Source: Rhodospirillales bacterium (GTDB taxonomy: Bacteria > Pseudomonadota > Alphaproteobacteria > Rhodospirillales > JAPHRK01). From it: a stretch of 38,812 nucleotides of DNA. The stretch spans positions 1 through 38,812 of the forward strand of contig JAPHRK010000082.1 of assembly GCA_026196105.1 (NCBI GenBank), in the 5' to 3' direction. Positions 20,669 to 29,165 of the stretch are shown in pieces. The translations under genes were made by a program, and so were the position numbers. The notes below the pieces were generated by a model. The model was not told the origin of the DNA. It did no database searches and worked only from the letters and a program-made list of their open reading frames with translations. Position 1 is the stretch's first letter. Every line of letters begins with the position of its first letter.

Positions 20669-22519
20669 ATGTGCGGGATTGCGGGGTTTTTTGGTTCTGG
20701 TGATCAAGGTGACCTAACCCGTATGGCCCAGGCGATTGTTCATCGAGGGCCGGATGGTGAAGGCTATTATCAAGACCCCACCCAACCTGTTTTCTTTGCC
20801 CATCGCCGATTGTCTATTGTTGATTTAGCCGACGGTTATCAACCTATGAGCAATGAAGATAAGTCGGTTTGGGTAACCTATAACGGCGAAATTTATAATC
20901 ATCTTGAGCTACGCCAAGAACTTGAAGCCAAAGGTCATCGCTTCGCTACCAACCATAGCGACACCGAGGTGTTGGTCCATGGCTGGGAAGAGTGGGGGAC
21001 GGAGCTGCCCTTAAAGCTCAATGGGATGTTTGGTTTCTGCATTTGGGACCGCAACAAAAACACTCTGTTCTTGGCTCGGGATCGTTTTGGCGAAAAACCA
21101 CTCTTTTGGGCTGAGCAAAAGGATTTATTTGTCTTTGGCTCTGAGCTAAGTTGCATTAAGGCTCATTCAAAATTTAAGAGCAGCTTTAATCGTCTGGCGT
21201 TGAAAAAGTACTTCGCCCACGCTTTTATTCCTGCGCCAAATACAGCCCTTGAAAATTGCTACAAGCTCAAGCCTGGGCACTGGCTGCTTTTTGATTTGAA
21301 AACCAACAGCAAAACCATTGAACCCTATTGGCAATTTCGAATTGATGTCTCTCAAAACCCGCCGAGTTTTGAAGAAGCAGCGGAAGAAATTGAGCGGCTA
21401 TTGGTGCAATCGGTCAAACGACGGTTGATGAGTGATGTGCCTCTTGGGGTGTTTCTTTCTGGTGGGGTAGATAGTAGTTCTGTCGCCGCAGCTATGTGTA
21501 ACCTTCGCCCTCCAGAGAGTGTTCAGAGCTTTGCTATTGGCTTTGAAGAAAAGTCTTACGATGAGTCCAAACACGCTCGCTTTATGGCGGATGGGCTAGG
21601 TTGTAGCCATCATGAAAAAATCCTCGACCTCAATCAGGCGCGATCCATTATTGATGATGTACTCTCAAGGCTAGACGAGCCCATGGGGGACGGGTCACTG
21701 TTGCCGACCTACTTGTTGTGCCAGTTCGCCCGTCAGAATGTTACCGTGGCTTTGAGCGGTGACGCCGGGGATGAGCTGTTTGCTGGATATGACCCCTTTA
21801 AAGCCCTAGCGCCTGCTCGCCTCTACCACTCGGTTATGCCGAACGCTCTGCACCGCGGCATGAAGTCTTTGGTAGAACTAATGCCAAAGTCTTCAAAGAA
21901 TATGAGTTTGGATTTCAAACTGCGTCGCGTGCTGATGGGCTTGGATTATGGACCTGAATTATGGAATCCTGTGTGGATGGCGCCTTTGGCCAAGTCAGAT
22001 ATGGATGAGCTGTTTAACGAGCCCACAGCTGTTGAAGAAATCTATAGTGAGGCCCTTGAGCTTTGGCGCGAGGACCCGAACAAAGGGACCGTGGATAAGA
22101 CGTTAGAGTACTTCACTAATTTTTACTTGCCCGATGATATCCTCACCAAGGTTGATCGTGCTGCTATGCTTAATGGCCTGGAAGCTCGCTCAATTTTCTT
22201 AGACAACGATCTCACAGATTCTATTCGCCACCTACCTGCGGAGTATAAGTTTGATGGCAAAACTACCAAAAAAATCCTCAAAAAAGCCATGCAGCGCTTA
22301 GTCCCTCAAGACATCCTAAACCGTCGCAAAAAAGGCTTCGGCATACCCTTGATGAGTTGGCTTAAAGACATTCCTCTCACCTCAGGAAACGCGCCTCAAT
22401 TGGGTCTCGACCCACAAAAAATTGACCATTTTATCCAGGCCCACCAAGAAGAAGGCAAAGATCAACGGTTATTTCTGTGGAATTGGCATGTTTTGCAAAA
22501 GAGCGGATTATTGAGCTAG
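20669..22519 (+). CDS. asnB: Asparagine synthase (glutamine-hydrolysing), AsnB type
   Basis: A 616-residue amidotransferase. Cys2 of MCGIAGFF is the N-terminal nucleophile of the class II glutaminase domain (1-210), with RLSIVD, YNGEIYN and the RDRFGEKPL motif. The ATP-dependent synthetase domain starts near 220 with the PP-loop VFLSGGVDSSSVAA. Later motifs include SGDAGDELFAGY, KVDRAAMLNGLEAR and RRKKGFGIPL. The family makes asparagine from aspartate and glutamine. Members next to glycosyltransferases, like this one, often amidate sugars of surface glycans instead. The start lies 3 nt after the glycosyltransferase stop. Confidence 0.85.
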   Translation: MCGIAGFFGSGDQGDLTRMAQAIVHRGPDGEGYYQDPTQPVFFAHRRLSIVDLADGYQPMSNEDKSVWVTYNGEIYNHLELRQELEAKGHRFATNHSDTEVLVHGWEEWGTELPLKLNGMFGFCIWDRNKNTLFLARDRFGEKPLFWAEQKDLFVFGSELSCIKAHSKFKSSFNRLALKKYFAHAFIPAPNTALENCYKLKPGHWLLFDLKTNSKTIEPYWQFRIDVSQNPPSFEEAAEEIERLLVQSVKRRLMSDVPLGVFLSGGVDSSSVAAAMCNLRPPESVQSFAIGFEEKSYDESKHARFMADGLGCSHHEKILDLNQARSIIDDVLSRLDEPMGDGSLLPTYLLCQFARQNVTVALSGDAGDELFAGYDPFKALAPARLYHSVMPNALHRGMKSLVELMPKSSKNMSLDFKLRRVLMGLDYGPELWNPVWMAPLAKSDMDELFNEPTAVEEIYSEALELWREDPNKGTVDKTLEYFTNFYLPDDILTKVDRAAMLNGLEARSIFLDNDLTDSIRHLPAEYKFDGKTTKKILKKAMQRLVPQDILNRRKKGFGIPLMSWLKDIPLTSGNAPQLGLDPQKIDHFIQAHQEEGKDQRLFLWNWHVLQKSGLLS

Positions 22520-22544
22520 GTAGAGTGATTTCATCTTCCTAAGT

Positions 22545-23084
22545 TTATTCCAGAAATTCTCCATAAACAAAATCTAGCCTAGCAGTGGCATTTTTGGGGA
22601 GTTGTTTTAGGCCGTATAGCTCAGAGAGTTTTTGATAGAGGATTGGTTTATCGAATGTATCTTCTTCGGCGGCAAGATCGAAGAGGACTTCTCCTAGTTC
22701 TGAGGCGGGGATATCGTCGAAGCTGCGGTTGCCGAGTTCACGGGGGTTAACGCGCTTCATGGTAGGAAGCCAGAGGAGGGCGACGACACCTTCAGCACTT
22801 GGGTCGCGCTCCATGGAAATTTTGCCTTGGCTGTTGGCTTTTTTTAGTGCCGTTGAAAAGCGCCGAACCGCCGCTCCGGTCAATTTCGCCATGCCCCCTT
22901 TTTTCGAATAAAGATTAAAGGCCCGTGAGGAAAGGATTGGCCCTTCCATAGCAACGATTTGAACCAGCCCTTCAACGATTTGGTCCGTTAACTCGTCGGT
23001 TCCGTCCATAATCTGGCGGGTAATGGCGCGGCGACTTTCAGGCGTTGGTTTGCCCATCCAAGGGGTGAAAGGGGCGAGTTCCAT
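22545..23084 (-). CDS. Hypothetical protein, possible winged-helix
   Basis: A 179-residue soluble protein. The middle segment (residues 33-95, containing IVEGLVQIVAMEGPILSSRAF, GMAKLTGAAVRRFSTALKKA) has the helix spacing of a winged helix resembling DUF3320-type domains attached to helicases and nucleases, but nothing else of such an enzyme is here. The C-terminal half is acidic (GEVLFDLAAEEDTFDKPIL). The gene converges with asnB and is preceded by a 72-nt gap to arfB. The domain call is tentative. Confidence 0.6.
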   Translation of the reverse strand: MELAPFTPWMGKPTPESRRAITRQIMDGTDELTDQIVEGLVQIVAMEGPILSSRAFNLYSKKGGMAKLTGAAVRRFSTALKKANSQGKISMERDPSAEGVVALLWLPTMKRVNPRELGNRSFDDIPASELGEVLFDLAAEEDTFDKPILYQKLSELYGLKQLPKNATARLDFVYGEFLE

Positions 23085-23156
23085 TTATTAAAAATCCATT
23101 GTTGAGTTGTTGTGCTGGAAGGAGATATTAAACACTTATTCTCGGATAAGACACGA

Positions 23157-23576
23157 TTATTCAGGCATAACCCGTCCGCGCCCCTTTTTCGTTACCCCCC
23201 GCTTTTTCTTACCTTCTAAACGTCGCTGTTTAGAGCCTTTGGTCGGCTTTGTCGCCCGACGATGCTTGGGAGCAACTGCGGCCTTTTTTATAAGTTCAAT
23301 CAGTCGGTCCTGCGCATCTTTGCGGTTACGCTCCTGGCTACGGTATTGGTCGGCATTGATAACAAGGATACCTTCTTGGGTCAGGCGATTGCCAGCTAAG
23401 GCTTTAAGACGCAAATAAACCGCATTGGTCAGTGCAGGGCTGTGCCGGGCATCAAAACGCAACTGAACGGCGGTCTCCACCTTGTTGACGTTCTGCCCGC
23501 CGGGACCAGAAGAACGGGTGAAACGTTCTTCAAGTTCGTCGTCGCTGATGATGATGTTGTCGTTTACAGAAATCAT
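23157..23576 (-). CDS. arfB: Alternative ribosome-rescue factor ArfB (peptidyl-tRNA hydrolase)
   Basis: A 139-residue protein of the class I release-factor fold. The catalytic Gly-Gly-Gln is at residues 26-28 within RSSGPGGQNVNK, followed by the usual VETAVQLRFD strand. The C-terminal 50 residues are strongly basic (KHRRATKPTKGSKQRR...), the tail that enters the empty mRNA channel of stalled ribosomes. It releases peptides from ribosomes on non-stop mRNA. Length agrees with the family (about 140). It is separated from neighbours by 70-90 nt and is likely transcribed alone or with the upstream small gene. Confidence 0.95.
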   Translation of the reverse strand: MISVNDNIIISDDELEERFTRSSGPGGQNVNKVETAVQLRFDARHSPALTNAVYLRLKALAGNRLTQEGILVINADQYRSQERNRKDAQDRLIELIKKAAVAPKHRRATKPTKGSKQRRLEGKKKRGVTKKGRGRVMPE

Positions 23577-23666
23577 GACTAAGTTATAGAATATATCGCT
23601 TGCGTTGGCAGTAGGGAAAACTACACTCCCTTCATAAATATTATTTATTGGCTGGAGCCATTTACG

Positions 23667-24209
23667 ATGAAACGATCGAAAACACTGAAACTTGCTATTA
23701 TGTCAGCAACAGCCTTGACCTTGACGGCCTGTGATAATCCCGAAGAAGTTGCTGTCTTTGAGAATGTGGCTCAGTGCGTTAAGCAAGATGGGTTTGGCAT
23801 GGAAGATTGCGAAGCTAATATGAAAAAAGCTCAGGCTGAACATATTCGCGTCGCACCTAAGTATACGTCGGCTGCTGATTGTGAAGCAGATTTTGGCCCT
23901 GAGCAATGCGAAACAGCTCCTCAGAAAACCCAAAACGGCGGTTCTGTCTTCATGCCTTTGATGATGGGTTATATGATGGGCAATATGCTCAGCGGTGGGT
24001 CTCGTACGGCTACTCAGCCTCTCTATCGTTCTAAAGATGATCCAAAAAATTTCCGCACTGGCGACAACAAGAAAGTAGCTGGCAAAACCGGATTGTCGAA
24101 AGTTCCTGGAAGTGTTGCAAAAGCGCCAACCACTAAGACAAGCACAATGCGTCGCGGTGGTTTTGGTGCTGCAGCACCACGTGTGGCTTCTCGAAGCTAT
24201 GGTGGGTGA
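23667..24209 (+). CDS. YgiB-like (DUF1190) lipoprotein
   Basis: A 180-residue lipoprotein. A signal peptide ends in the lipobox LTAC, making Cys22 the lipid-bearing first residue. The mature part has four further cysteines in two similar blocks (VAQCVKQDGFGMEDCEANM and ADCEADFGPEQCET), a Met/Gly-rich hydrophobic stretch (MPLMMGYMMGNML), and a Gly/Arg/Ser-rich tail. This is the DUF1190/YgiB pattern. The next gene is a YgiC-like ligase 10 nt downstream, the same pairing as in Escherichia coli. Function of the pair is not settled; an envelope role is likely. Confidence 0.8.
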   Translation: MKRSKTLKLAIMSATALTLTACDNPEEVAVFENVAQCVKQDGFGMEDCEANMKKAQAEHIRVAPKYTSAADCEADFGPEQCETAPQKTQNGGSVFMPLMMGYMMGNMLSGGSRTATQPLYRSKDDPKNFRTGDNKKVAGKTGLSKVPGSVAKAPTTKTSTMRRGGFGAAAPRVASRSYGG

Positions 24210-24219
24210 TCTTTAATTC

Positions 24220-25380
24220 ATGCAAAGAATAACGATTGAAGAACGTGACGATTGGAAAACCCAAGCGGAAAACCTTGGATTTAATTTTCATACTATGTAC
24301 GGGGCGGCTTACTGGGATGAGACCGCCTGCTATCGCTTTAGCCTCCAGCAGGTTGAGGAACATATTGAAGACCCCAGCGCTGAGATTGAGCGCATGTGCT
24401 TTGATGTGGTTAACCGGGCTGTCGAGAATGAAGAGATTATGGAAAAGCTCGCCATCCCGGAGTTCTTTTGGGATTATATCCGTGCAAGTTGGTTAAGTCG
24501 GGAACGGAATCTTTATGGGCGCTTAGACCTTTCTTATGATGGCACTGGCCCTGCTAAGCTGCTGGAATATAATGCAGATACCCCAACCTCCCTTTATGAA
24601 AGCTCGGCCTTTCAATGGGTGTGGCTTGAGCAAGCTATTGAGCGAGAAATTATCCCCCCAGCATGTGATCAGTTCAATTCTATCCATGAAACTATGGTTA
24701 AAGCTTTAGGAAGTCTTGAACTTAACGGGCGGTTGCATCTGGCTTCCTGTAAAGGAAGTACAGAAGATGAAGGTACGGTTCGCTATATTGAAGAATGCGC
24801 TGTCCAGGCAGGCATAGAAACCGCTTTCCTCAATATGGAAGATATTGGTATTGATGCCAATGGCCACTTCACTGATGTGGACGATATGGGGATTGCGACC
24901 TTGTTCAAGCTCTACCCATGGGAATGGATGATGACTGACGAGTTTGGTAAATCTATTCCAGGTAGTGGCGTTACCTTCATTGAACCAGCTTGGAAGTCGG
25001 TGTTGTCAAACAAAGGTCTTTTGCCTTTGCTGTGGGAGATGTTTGAAGGGCACCCTAATCTTCTTCCAGCCTATTTTGCTGATGATCCGAGAGCTTCTGA
25101 TCTGACAGGTGGTTATGTCCGTAAGCCTTTGTTCTCAAGAGAAGGCAGCAATATTGAAATGGTGCGTCCTGGTGAAGAACCTTTGGTAGTAGAAGGCCCT
25201 TACGGTGCAGAAGGCTTTATAGTTCAAGCTTTACACGCGCTCCCTGTGTTTGAGGAAAATCATACGGTTATCGGGTCTTGGCTCGTGGCCAGTCAGCCCT
25301 GTGGCATGGGGATACGTGAAGATAACTCTCCTATAACCAAGGACAGCTCTCGCTTCCTCCCTCACGTTATTCTGGATTGA
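24220..25380 (+). CDS. YgiC-like glutathionylspermidine-synthase family ligase
   Basis: A 386-residue ATP-grasp protein, the same length as E. coli YgiC. Family marks are the N-terminal YWDE block, LLEYNADTPTSLYESSAFQW near residues 105-130, LFKLYPWEWM, FIEPAWKSVLSNKGLLPLLWEM, and the ATP-binding C-terminal region with RKPLFSREGSNIEM and GSWLVASQPCGMGIRED. The family joins the amidase-less C-terminal synthetase of glutathionylspermidine synthase, but the YgiC substrate is unknown. It forms an operon with the YgiB-like gene and ends 2 nt before the convergent kinase gene. Confidence 0.9.
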   Translation: MQRITIEERDDWKTQAENLGFNFHTMYGAAYWDETACYRFSLQQVEEHIEDPSAEIERMCFDVVNRAVENEEIMEKLAIPEFFWDYIRASWLSRERNLYGRLDLSYDGTGPAKLLEYNADTPTSLYESSAFQWVWLEQAIEREIIPPACDQFNSIHETMVKALGSLELNGRLHLASCKGSTEDEGTVRYIEECAVQAGIETAFLNMEDIGIDANGHFTDVDDMGIATLFKLYPWEWMMTDEFGKSIPGSGVTFIEPAWKSVLSNKGLLPLLWEMFEGHPNLLPAYFADDPRASDLTGGYVRKPLFSREGSNIEMVRPGEEPLVVEGPYGAEGFIVQALHALPVFEENHTVIGSWLVASQPCGMGIREDNSPITKDSSRFLPHVILD

Positions 25381-25382
25381 TC

Positions 25383-27815
25383 TCAGCGGTTCTCTAGAGT
25401 TTTCTTTAGGGTGTGAATTGCATCTGCAATATTGATGGGTTTGGTAATAATATCTTTGAACCCTGCGGCGCGGCATTTATCAAGAACATCAGGCATCGCA
25501 TTTGCGGTTACGGCAATAAATGGTGACTGATGTGATCCTTCTTTGAGGCCTTTGATCTTCTCTAAAGTTTCAAAGCCGCTTATCCCAGGAAGGTTAAGGT
25601 CTAGAAGATAGACATCAAAGTCTTTGCTTTGGGCAAGCTTAACCCCTTCCTCACCCGTGGTGACGGTGGTGAGAGTAGCATTCGGGGACATCCTGAATAT
25701 TTCATGCATCAGTTGAGAATTGTCAGGGTTATCCTCAACATAGAGAACATCACTTGGGGGAATTTCATTTAAACTACCCACTGACCTGTGAATGCCTGTC
25801 TTCTGGGATTTGGCTCTACCTTGAACAATTAAGGGGAATTCAAACCAGAATACGCTGCCAACCCCTTCAGTGCTTTCGGCATCAATCGTTCCTGACATTA
25901 GTTCAACTAAACGCCGAGTAATAGAAAGTCCAATTCCCGTACCTTCTACTGAAGAAGATTCGGCATTCAAACGGTTGAAAGGTGTGTATAGCTTTTCCAT
26001 GTTTGCTTTGGAAATACCCACACCTGTATCATGGACAGATATCCTCAATATGTTGTTGGGCTGCATTGTAGCCTTGATCTCGACACTTCCTTTAGGACGA
26101 TTATATTTAATCGCATTTGAGCTTAAGTTGATGAGGATTTGGCTAAACCTTGTCTCATCAGATGTTATTATTAAAGGGGGGGCAGAGGTTAAGATGTCGG
26201 TTGATAAGTTGACGTCATGTTTAGTGGCTAGGGGCCCCAAAATCTCCATACATTTTTGAACAATTTCAGCTACATCTAAGGCCTGCATCGAGAGTTGTAC
26301 CTTGCCAGCTTCAATTTTGGCCAGATCAAGTATTTCATTGATGAGATTTAGCAAATGGTTCCCGGCATCTAAAACATGCTGAATATATTCTTTGTGTTTG
26401 CCTGTTAAGACGTCAGCGGCTTGCATTTGTAAGAGTTGGCTAAAGCCCAAGATACCGTTAAGTGGTGTTCGCAGCTCATGGCTCATGTTTGAGACAAAAT
26501 CAGATTTAGCTAAATTTGCCTGGTCCGCAATATCTTTTGCTGAGCGTAATTCTTTTTCATTATCAATATGTTTGGTGATGTCTCTCGCAGCCCCGCGGAA
26601 TCCTGCAAATTTTCCATCTGGTGTTGTGAAGGGGCGCCCGCTGAGTTCGATAAACAAAGTGCGCCCATCAGCAGCTTTAATAGGGTAAGAGATATCCGAA
26701 AATGGCTCTCTGTTTTTGAGGGCTTGCTCATATTCTTCAAGCTGATTGTTGGGGTCGTCACGGGCAACGTCACCTTGGTCAATCTCTTGACGTGTTTTGC
26801 CGATATAGTCATTTGGGTCTAATCCAGTGACCACGTGGCTACGACCTGAGAGGTAGATGAAGCGGTTATCAGGCCCCATTTCCCAGAACCAATCAGATGC
26901 AGACTCAGCAATGTCTCGGAGGCGTTCTTCGCTTGACTGCAAGGCATCCTGGACATAAGTGCGTTCGGCGATTTCTTGCTGTAGGTGTTCGGTGCGGTCT
27001 GCAACTCTTTTCTCCAGCTCTTCATTTGTCGAACGAACTTCATCATAAGCACTTTGGAGTTTAGTATTGCTTGACCGAAGCTCATCGATAGTTAGTTCAA
27101 GCTTAAAGGCCATCTCATGGATGGCGCGCTCAACCATATCGATCTCATCTTTTTCTTTGCGGGTAAAGCCATTGCTATCGTCTTCAAGGATTGGACTGAG
27201 TTCTAGCCTAGAGCCAAGACCATCAACTTTTTCTGCGAGTTCATTTACCCGCGTAGTGACCAGCCTGTAGAAAATATAGAACATGAAAAGAGCAACGAAA
27301 AATGTTTTAACCCCGTTGCTGATAAGGATGTTTATCGCTTTAGAAATTATCCTGTCGTAAATTGCATCTAAGCTTGCGGTAACATGAAGAGTCGCAATTT
27401 CATGCTTTTCACCACGTTTTAGGTGACGCAATGTGTATTCTCGAGAAACAATTTCTTCTGATTTCAGTAGGCCTGATTTCCAACTTCTTTTTTTATCTGT
27501 CGTTGTAATTGTTGCGTGCTCGATATCACGCAGCTTTACCAAAGCATTTAGCCCGAGTTGAATTTGTTTTTCGTCATAAGCCCAAACACTTTCCACCAGA
27601 TTTGGTAAATTAATATTTACCATATTAAGAACGGTTTCTAGGTTTGATCTTTGCTCCCGATAATCAACAAAAAGCTGGGCAGCCGTAATGAAAAGCGTAA
27701 TGAGTGAACTGAAGGCAATCGTGAGCCCAATCAATCTCATTCCAATTTTGCCGCCTTTGGTAAAAAAGGCAAAATTAGGCACAGGTATACCCCAAAGGTT
27801 TAGCTTCCCTACCAA
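25383..27815 (-). CDS. Hybrid sensor histidine kinase with PAS and receiver domains
   Basis: An 810-residue membrane kinase. Membrane helix one is at about 28-50 and helix two at 168-185, with a 115-residue periplasmic domain between them. HAMP-like and coiled-coil segments follow (190-300), then a PAS domain (300-415). HisKA contains the phospho-acceptor His446 ([10 protein letters not shown]) and the ATPase domain shows [10 protein letters not shown] and DTGVG. The receiver domain (about 690-805) has Asp739 (YLLDLNLPG). It should autophosphorylate and pass phosphate to its own receiver, then to an unknown phosphotransfer protein. The upstream gene (16 nt) encodes a periplasmic solute-binding protein, probably its input partner. 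Confidence 0.95.
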   Translation of the reverse strand: MVGKLNLWGIPVPNFAFFTKGGKIGMRLIGLTIAFSSLITLFITAAQLFVDYREQRSNLETVLNMVNINLPNLVESVWAYDEKQIQLGLNALVKLRDIEHATITTTDKKRSWKSGLLKSEEIVSREYTLRHLKRGEKHEIATLHVTASLDAIYDRIISKAINILISNGVKTFFVALFMFYIFYRLVTTRVNELAEKVDGLGSRLELSPILEDDSNGFTRKEKDEIDMVERAIHEMAFKLELTIDELRSSNTKLQSAYDEVRSTNEELEKRVADRTEHLQQEIAERTYVQDALQSSEERLRDIAESASDWFWEMGPDNRFIYLSGRSHVVTGLDPNDYIGKTRQEIDQGDVARDDPNNQLEEYEQALKNREPFSDISYPIKAADGRTLFIELSGRPFTTPDGKFAGFRGAARDITKHIDNEKELRSAKDIADQANLAKSDFVSNMSHELRTPLNGILGFSQLLQMQAADVLTGKHKEYIQHVLDAGNHLLNLINEILDLAKIEAGKVQLSMQALDVAEIVQKCMEILGPLATKHDVNLSTDILTSAPPLIITSDETRFSQILINLSSNAIKYNRPKGSVEIKATMQPNNILRISVHDTGVGISKANMEKLYTPFNRLNAESSSVEGTGIGLSITRRLVELMSGTIDAESTEGVGSVFWFEFPLIVQGRAKSQKTGIHRSVGSLNEIPPSDVLYVEDNPDNSQLMHEIFRMSPNATLTTVTTGEEGVKLAQSKDFDVYLLDLNLPGISGFETLEKIKGLKEGSHQSPFIAVTANAMPDVLDKCRAAGFKDIITKPINIADAIHTLKKTLENR

Positions 27816-27831
27816 AAAACTTCATCCAATT

Positions 27832-28617
27832 TTATCGACCTGGTGGATTTAAAAATTCGTCTTTATTTAAAGTGGCCGCTATTTTCTCTAGCTTAGCCAT
27901 TACATTTTCAGCATCAGGGTAAGCTTTTGAAAGGATAAGGTAAACCTTGGATTGGGACATCGTCTCAAATTTAATGTCTTTAATCGGGTTTTCTTGCAGG
28001 ACTTCTTCTGCAGGATTGGCATAATCAAGAACATAGTCTGCTCGTCCAGCCTCAAGCATCGCAAAAGCTGCATGGTGACTACCAGCCTCGTTGTTGGAGA
28101 TTTTGTTATCAACGATATAGCGTTTCAATCCTGCATAGCTATAGCCTCGGATCGTAATCAAGTCTTTGTCGAGGAGGTCTTCACGTTTCGTTATAACGGG
28201 GCTTTTACCTCGGCTATAGATACGAATTTCGACAACTGCGACGGGCTCTTTGCTGACAAGGCAGCAGCCATTTAAGGCTTTTTTTGCATTAACCAGCATT
28301 GAAAATTTTGAAACGTTATTTCGTAAATTTTCAAACATGCGTTTGGCAGGGTAGTCTTGAGCATGCCAAGGTATGCCGGCTTTCTCAAAGAGAGGTTTTG
28401 CTAATTTAACCAAAGGGTTTTTTAGTTTGCCGTTTGCATCTCTTTTTGTGGTCCAAACTGAAATGTCTGGATAGGCGTATTCTAATTTTTCTGGGGCTGC
28501 ATATGATGTAACTGAAAAAGAAAAGGTCCAAATTGCAAGTAGTAGAAATGAAAATAATATCTTTATAAACCAACCTGAAGGAGTTGAGTTGTTTTGTTTC
28601 GTATAAGTAGTCCCCAT
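27832..28617 (-). CDS. Periplasmic solute-binding protein (SBP_bac_3-like), kinase partner
   Basis: A 261-residue protein with a Sec signal peptide (hydrophobic core LFSFLLLAIWTFSFSV, probable cleavage after residue 41, in SYAA). The mature part matches the amino-acid-type family 3 binding fold: AYPDISVWTTK near the start, GLKRYIVDNKISNNEAGS, and the hinge LEAGRADYVLDYA that typifies such proteins. No permease or ATPase genes are adjacent. It is followed directly by the hybrid kinase gene (16 nt), so it most likely senses a ligand for that kinase. GGGAG lies eight bases before the ATG. Confidence 0.85.
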   Translation of the reverse strand: MGTTYTKQNNSTPSGWFIKILFSFLLLAIWTFSFSVTSYAAPEKLEYAYPDISVWTTKRDANGKLKNPLVKLAKPLFEKAGIPWHAQDYPAKRMFENLRNNVSKFSMLVNAKKALNGCCLVSKEPVAVVEIRIYSRGKSPVITKREDLLDKDLITIRGYSYAGLKRYIVDNKISNNEAGSHHAAFAMLEAGRADYVLDYANPAEEVLQENPIKDIKFETMSQSKVYLILSKAYPDAENVMAKLEKIAATLNKDEFLNPPGR

Positions 28618-28747
28618 CGTGACGTCTCCCTTTTTCGGGTTGTTTGGTTTATCCTCTGAGTTGAAGATGGTACCATATTTTATGATGTTTACATAACTAC
28701 TTCTTTGAATTTTTAGCCTAAATCCTTGTTTAACTTTAGGCTGTTTC

Positions 28748-28856
28748 TTGACAAAAATGACAATCTCTATATGGTCCCGATAAATTCAATCAGGTGACTC
28801 CTGGGGCGTAATATCCCTTGGGGGTTTTTTTATTCTTGCTTGAGAAGGAAATAACC
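28748..28856 (+). promoter_or_regulatory. Predicted promoter and leader of the small gene at 28857
   Basis: TTGACA (28748-28753) and TATGGT (28770-28775) are 16 bases apart. The leader of about 75 nt contains CAGG-TGACT-CCTG (28791-28803), GGGG (28803-28806) and CCCTTGGGGG followed by seven T residues (28815-28831). The two G-runs compete for one CCC, a layout resembling a terminator with an alternative pairing. GAAGGA precedes the start codon. The attenuator idea is inference. Confidence 0.4.
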
Positions 28857-29087
28857 ATGGCTCGTAAGAAGAAATCAACCAAAGCTGCTTTTGTTTCGTT
28901 TAATGTTATCTACGAAGATGGATCCCAAAGCTCAAATCGTAAAATTCCTTCAGAGTTGTTGGAAATGACCTTTGGTGATGAAGATGTTCAAGCACAAGTA
29001 AGGACGGCTATTGAAGAGCAAGATAATCGTATTGCTGAAAAATCTGGTTTCCGGAAAGCTAAAATTAAATCCATTAAGCGGGCATAA
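28857..29087 (+). CDS. Small basic protein of unknown function
   Basis: A 76-residue protein. I use ATG 28857, preceded by GAAGGA at seven bases, rather than the longer TTG-started frame from 28818, which reads through the T-run. The product has a basic start (MARKKKSTKAAF), a strand-like core (VSFNVIYEDGSQSSNRKIP), an acidic helix (DEDVQAQVRTAIEEQDNRI) and a basic end. It looks like a small nucleic-acid- or protein-binding protein. No family recognised. Confidence 0.65.
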   Translation: MARKKKSTKAAFVSFNVIYEDGSQSSNRKIPSELLEMTFGDEDVQAQVRTAIEEQDNRIAEKSGFRKAKIKSIKRA

Positions 29088-29117
29088 GATTTTTGAGTTT
29101 TGGTTTTCATCTTATGC
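29082..29117. repeat. Inverted repeat over the stop codon of the small gene
   Basis: GCATAAGAT (29082-29090) and ATCTTATGC (29109-29117) form a perfect 9-bp stem with an 18-nt loop. The stop codon of the small gene lies inside the left arm. No T-run follows immediately (one occurs at about 29130). It may slow read-through into the cyclase gene or protect the mRNA end. Confidence 0.35.
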
Positions 29118-29165
29118 TGGTGTATAACAGGTTTTTTTAAGTTGAGTTCTGGAGTGTAAATTATC

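Noticed and set aside
23667-24209. Reading the cysteine-rich lipoprotein as a secreted toxin
   Set aside because: The lipobox, Met/Gly-rich stretch and pairing with a YgiC-like ligase fit DUF1190/YgiB better.
28818-28856. Longer N-terminus of the small basic protein
   Set aside because: It would translate through a T-run with terminator character; ATG 28857 has a proper ribosome site.
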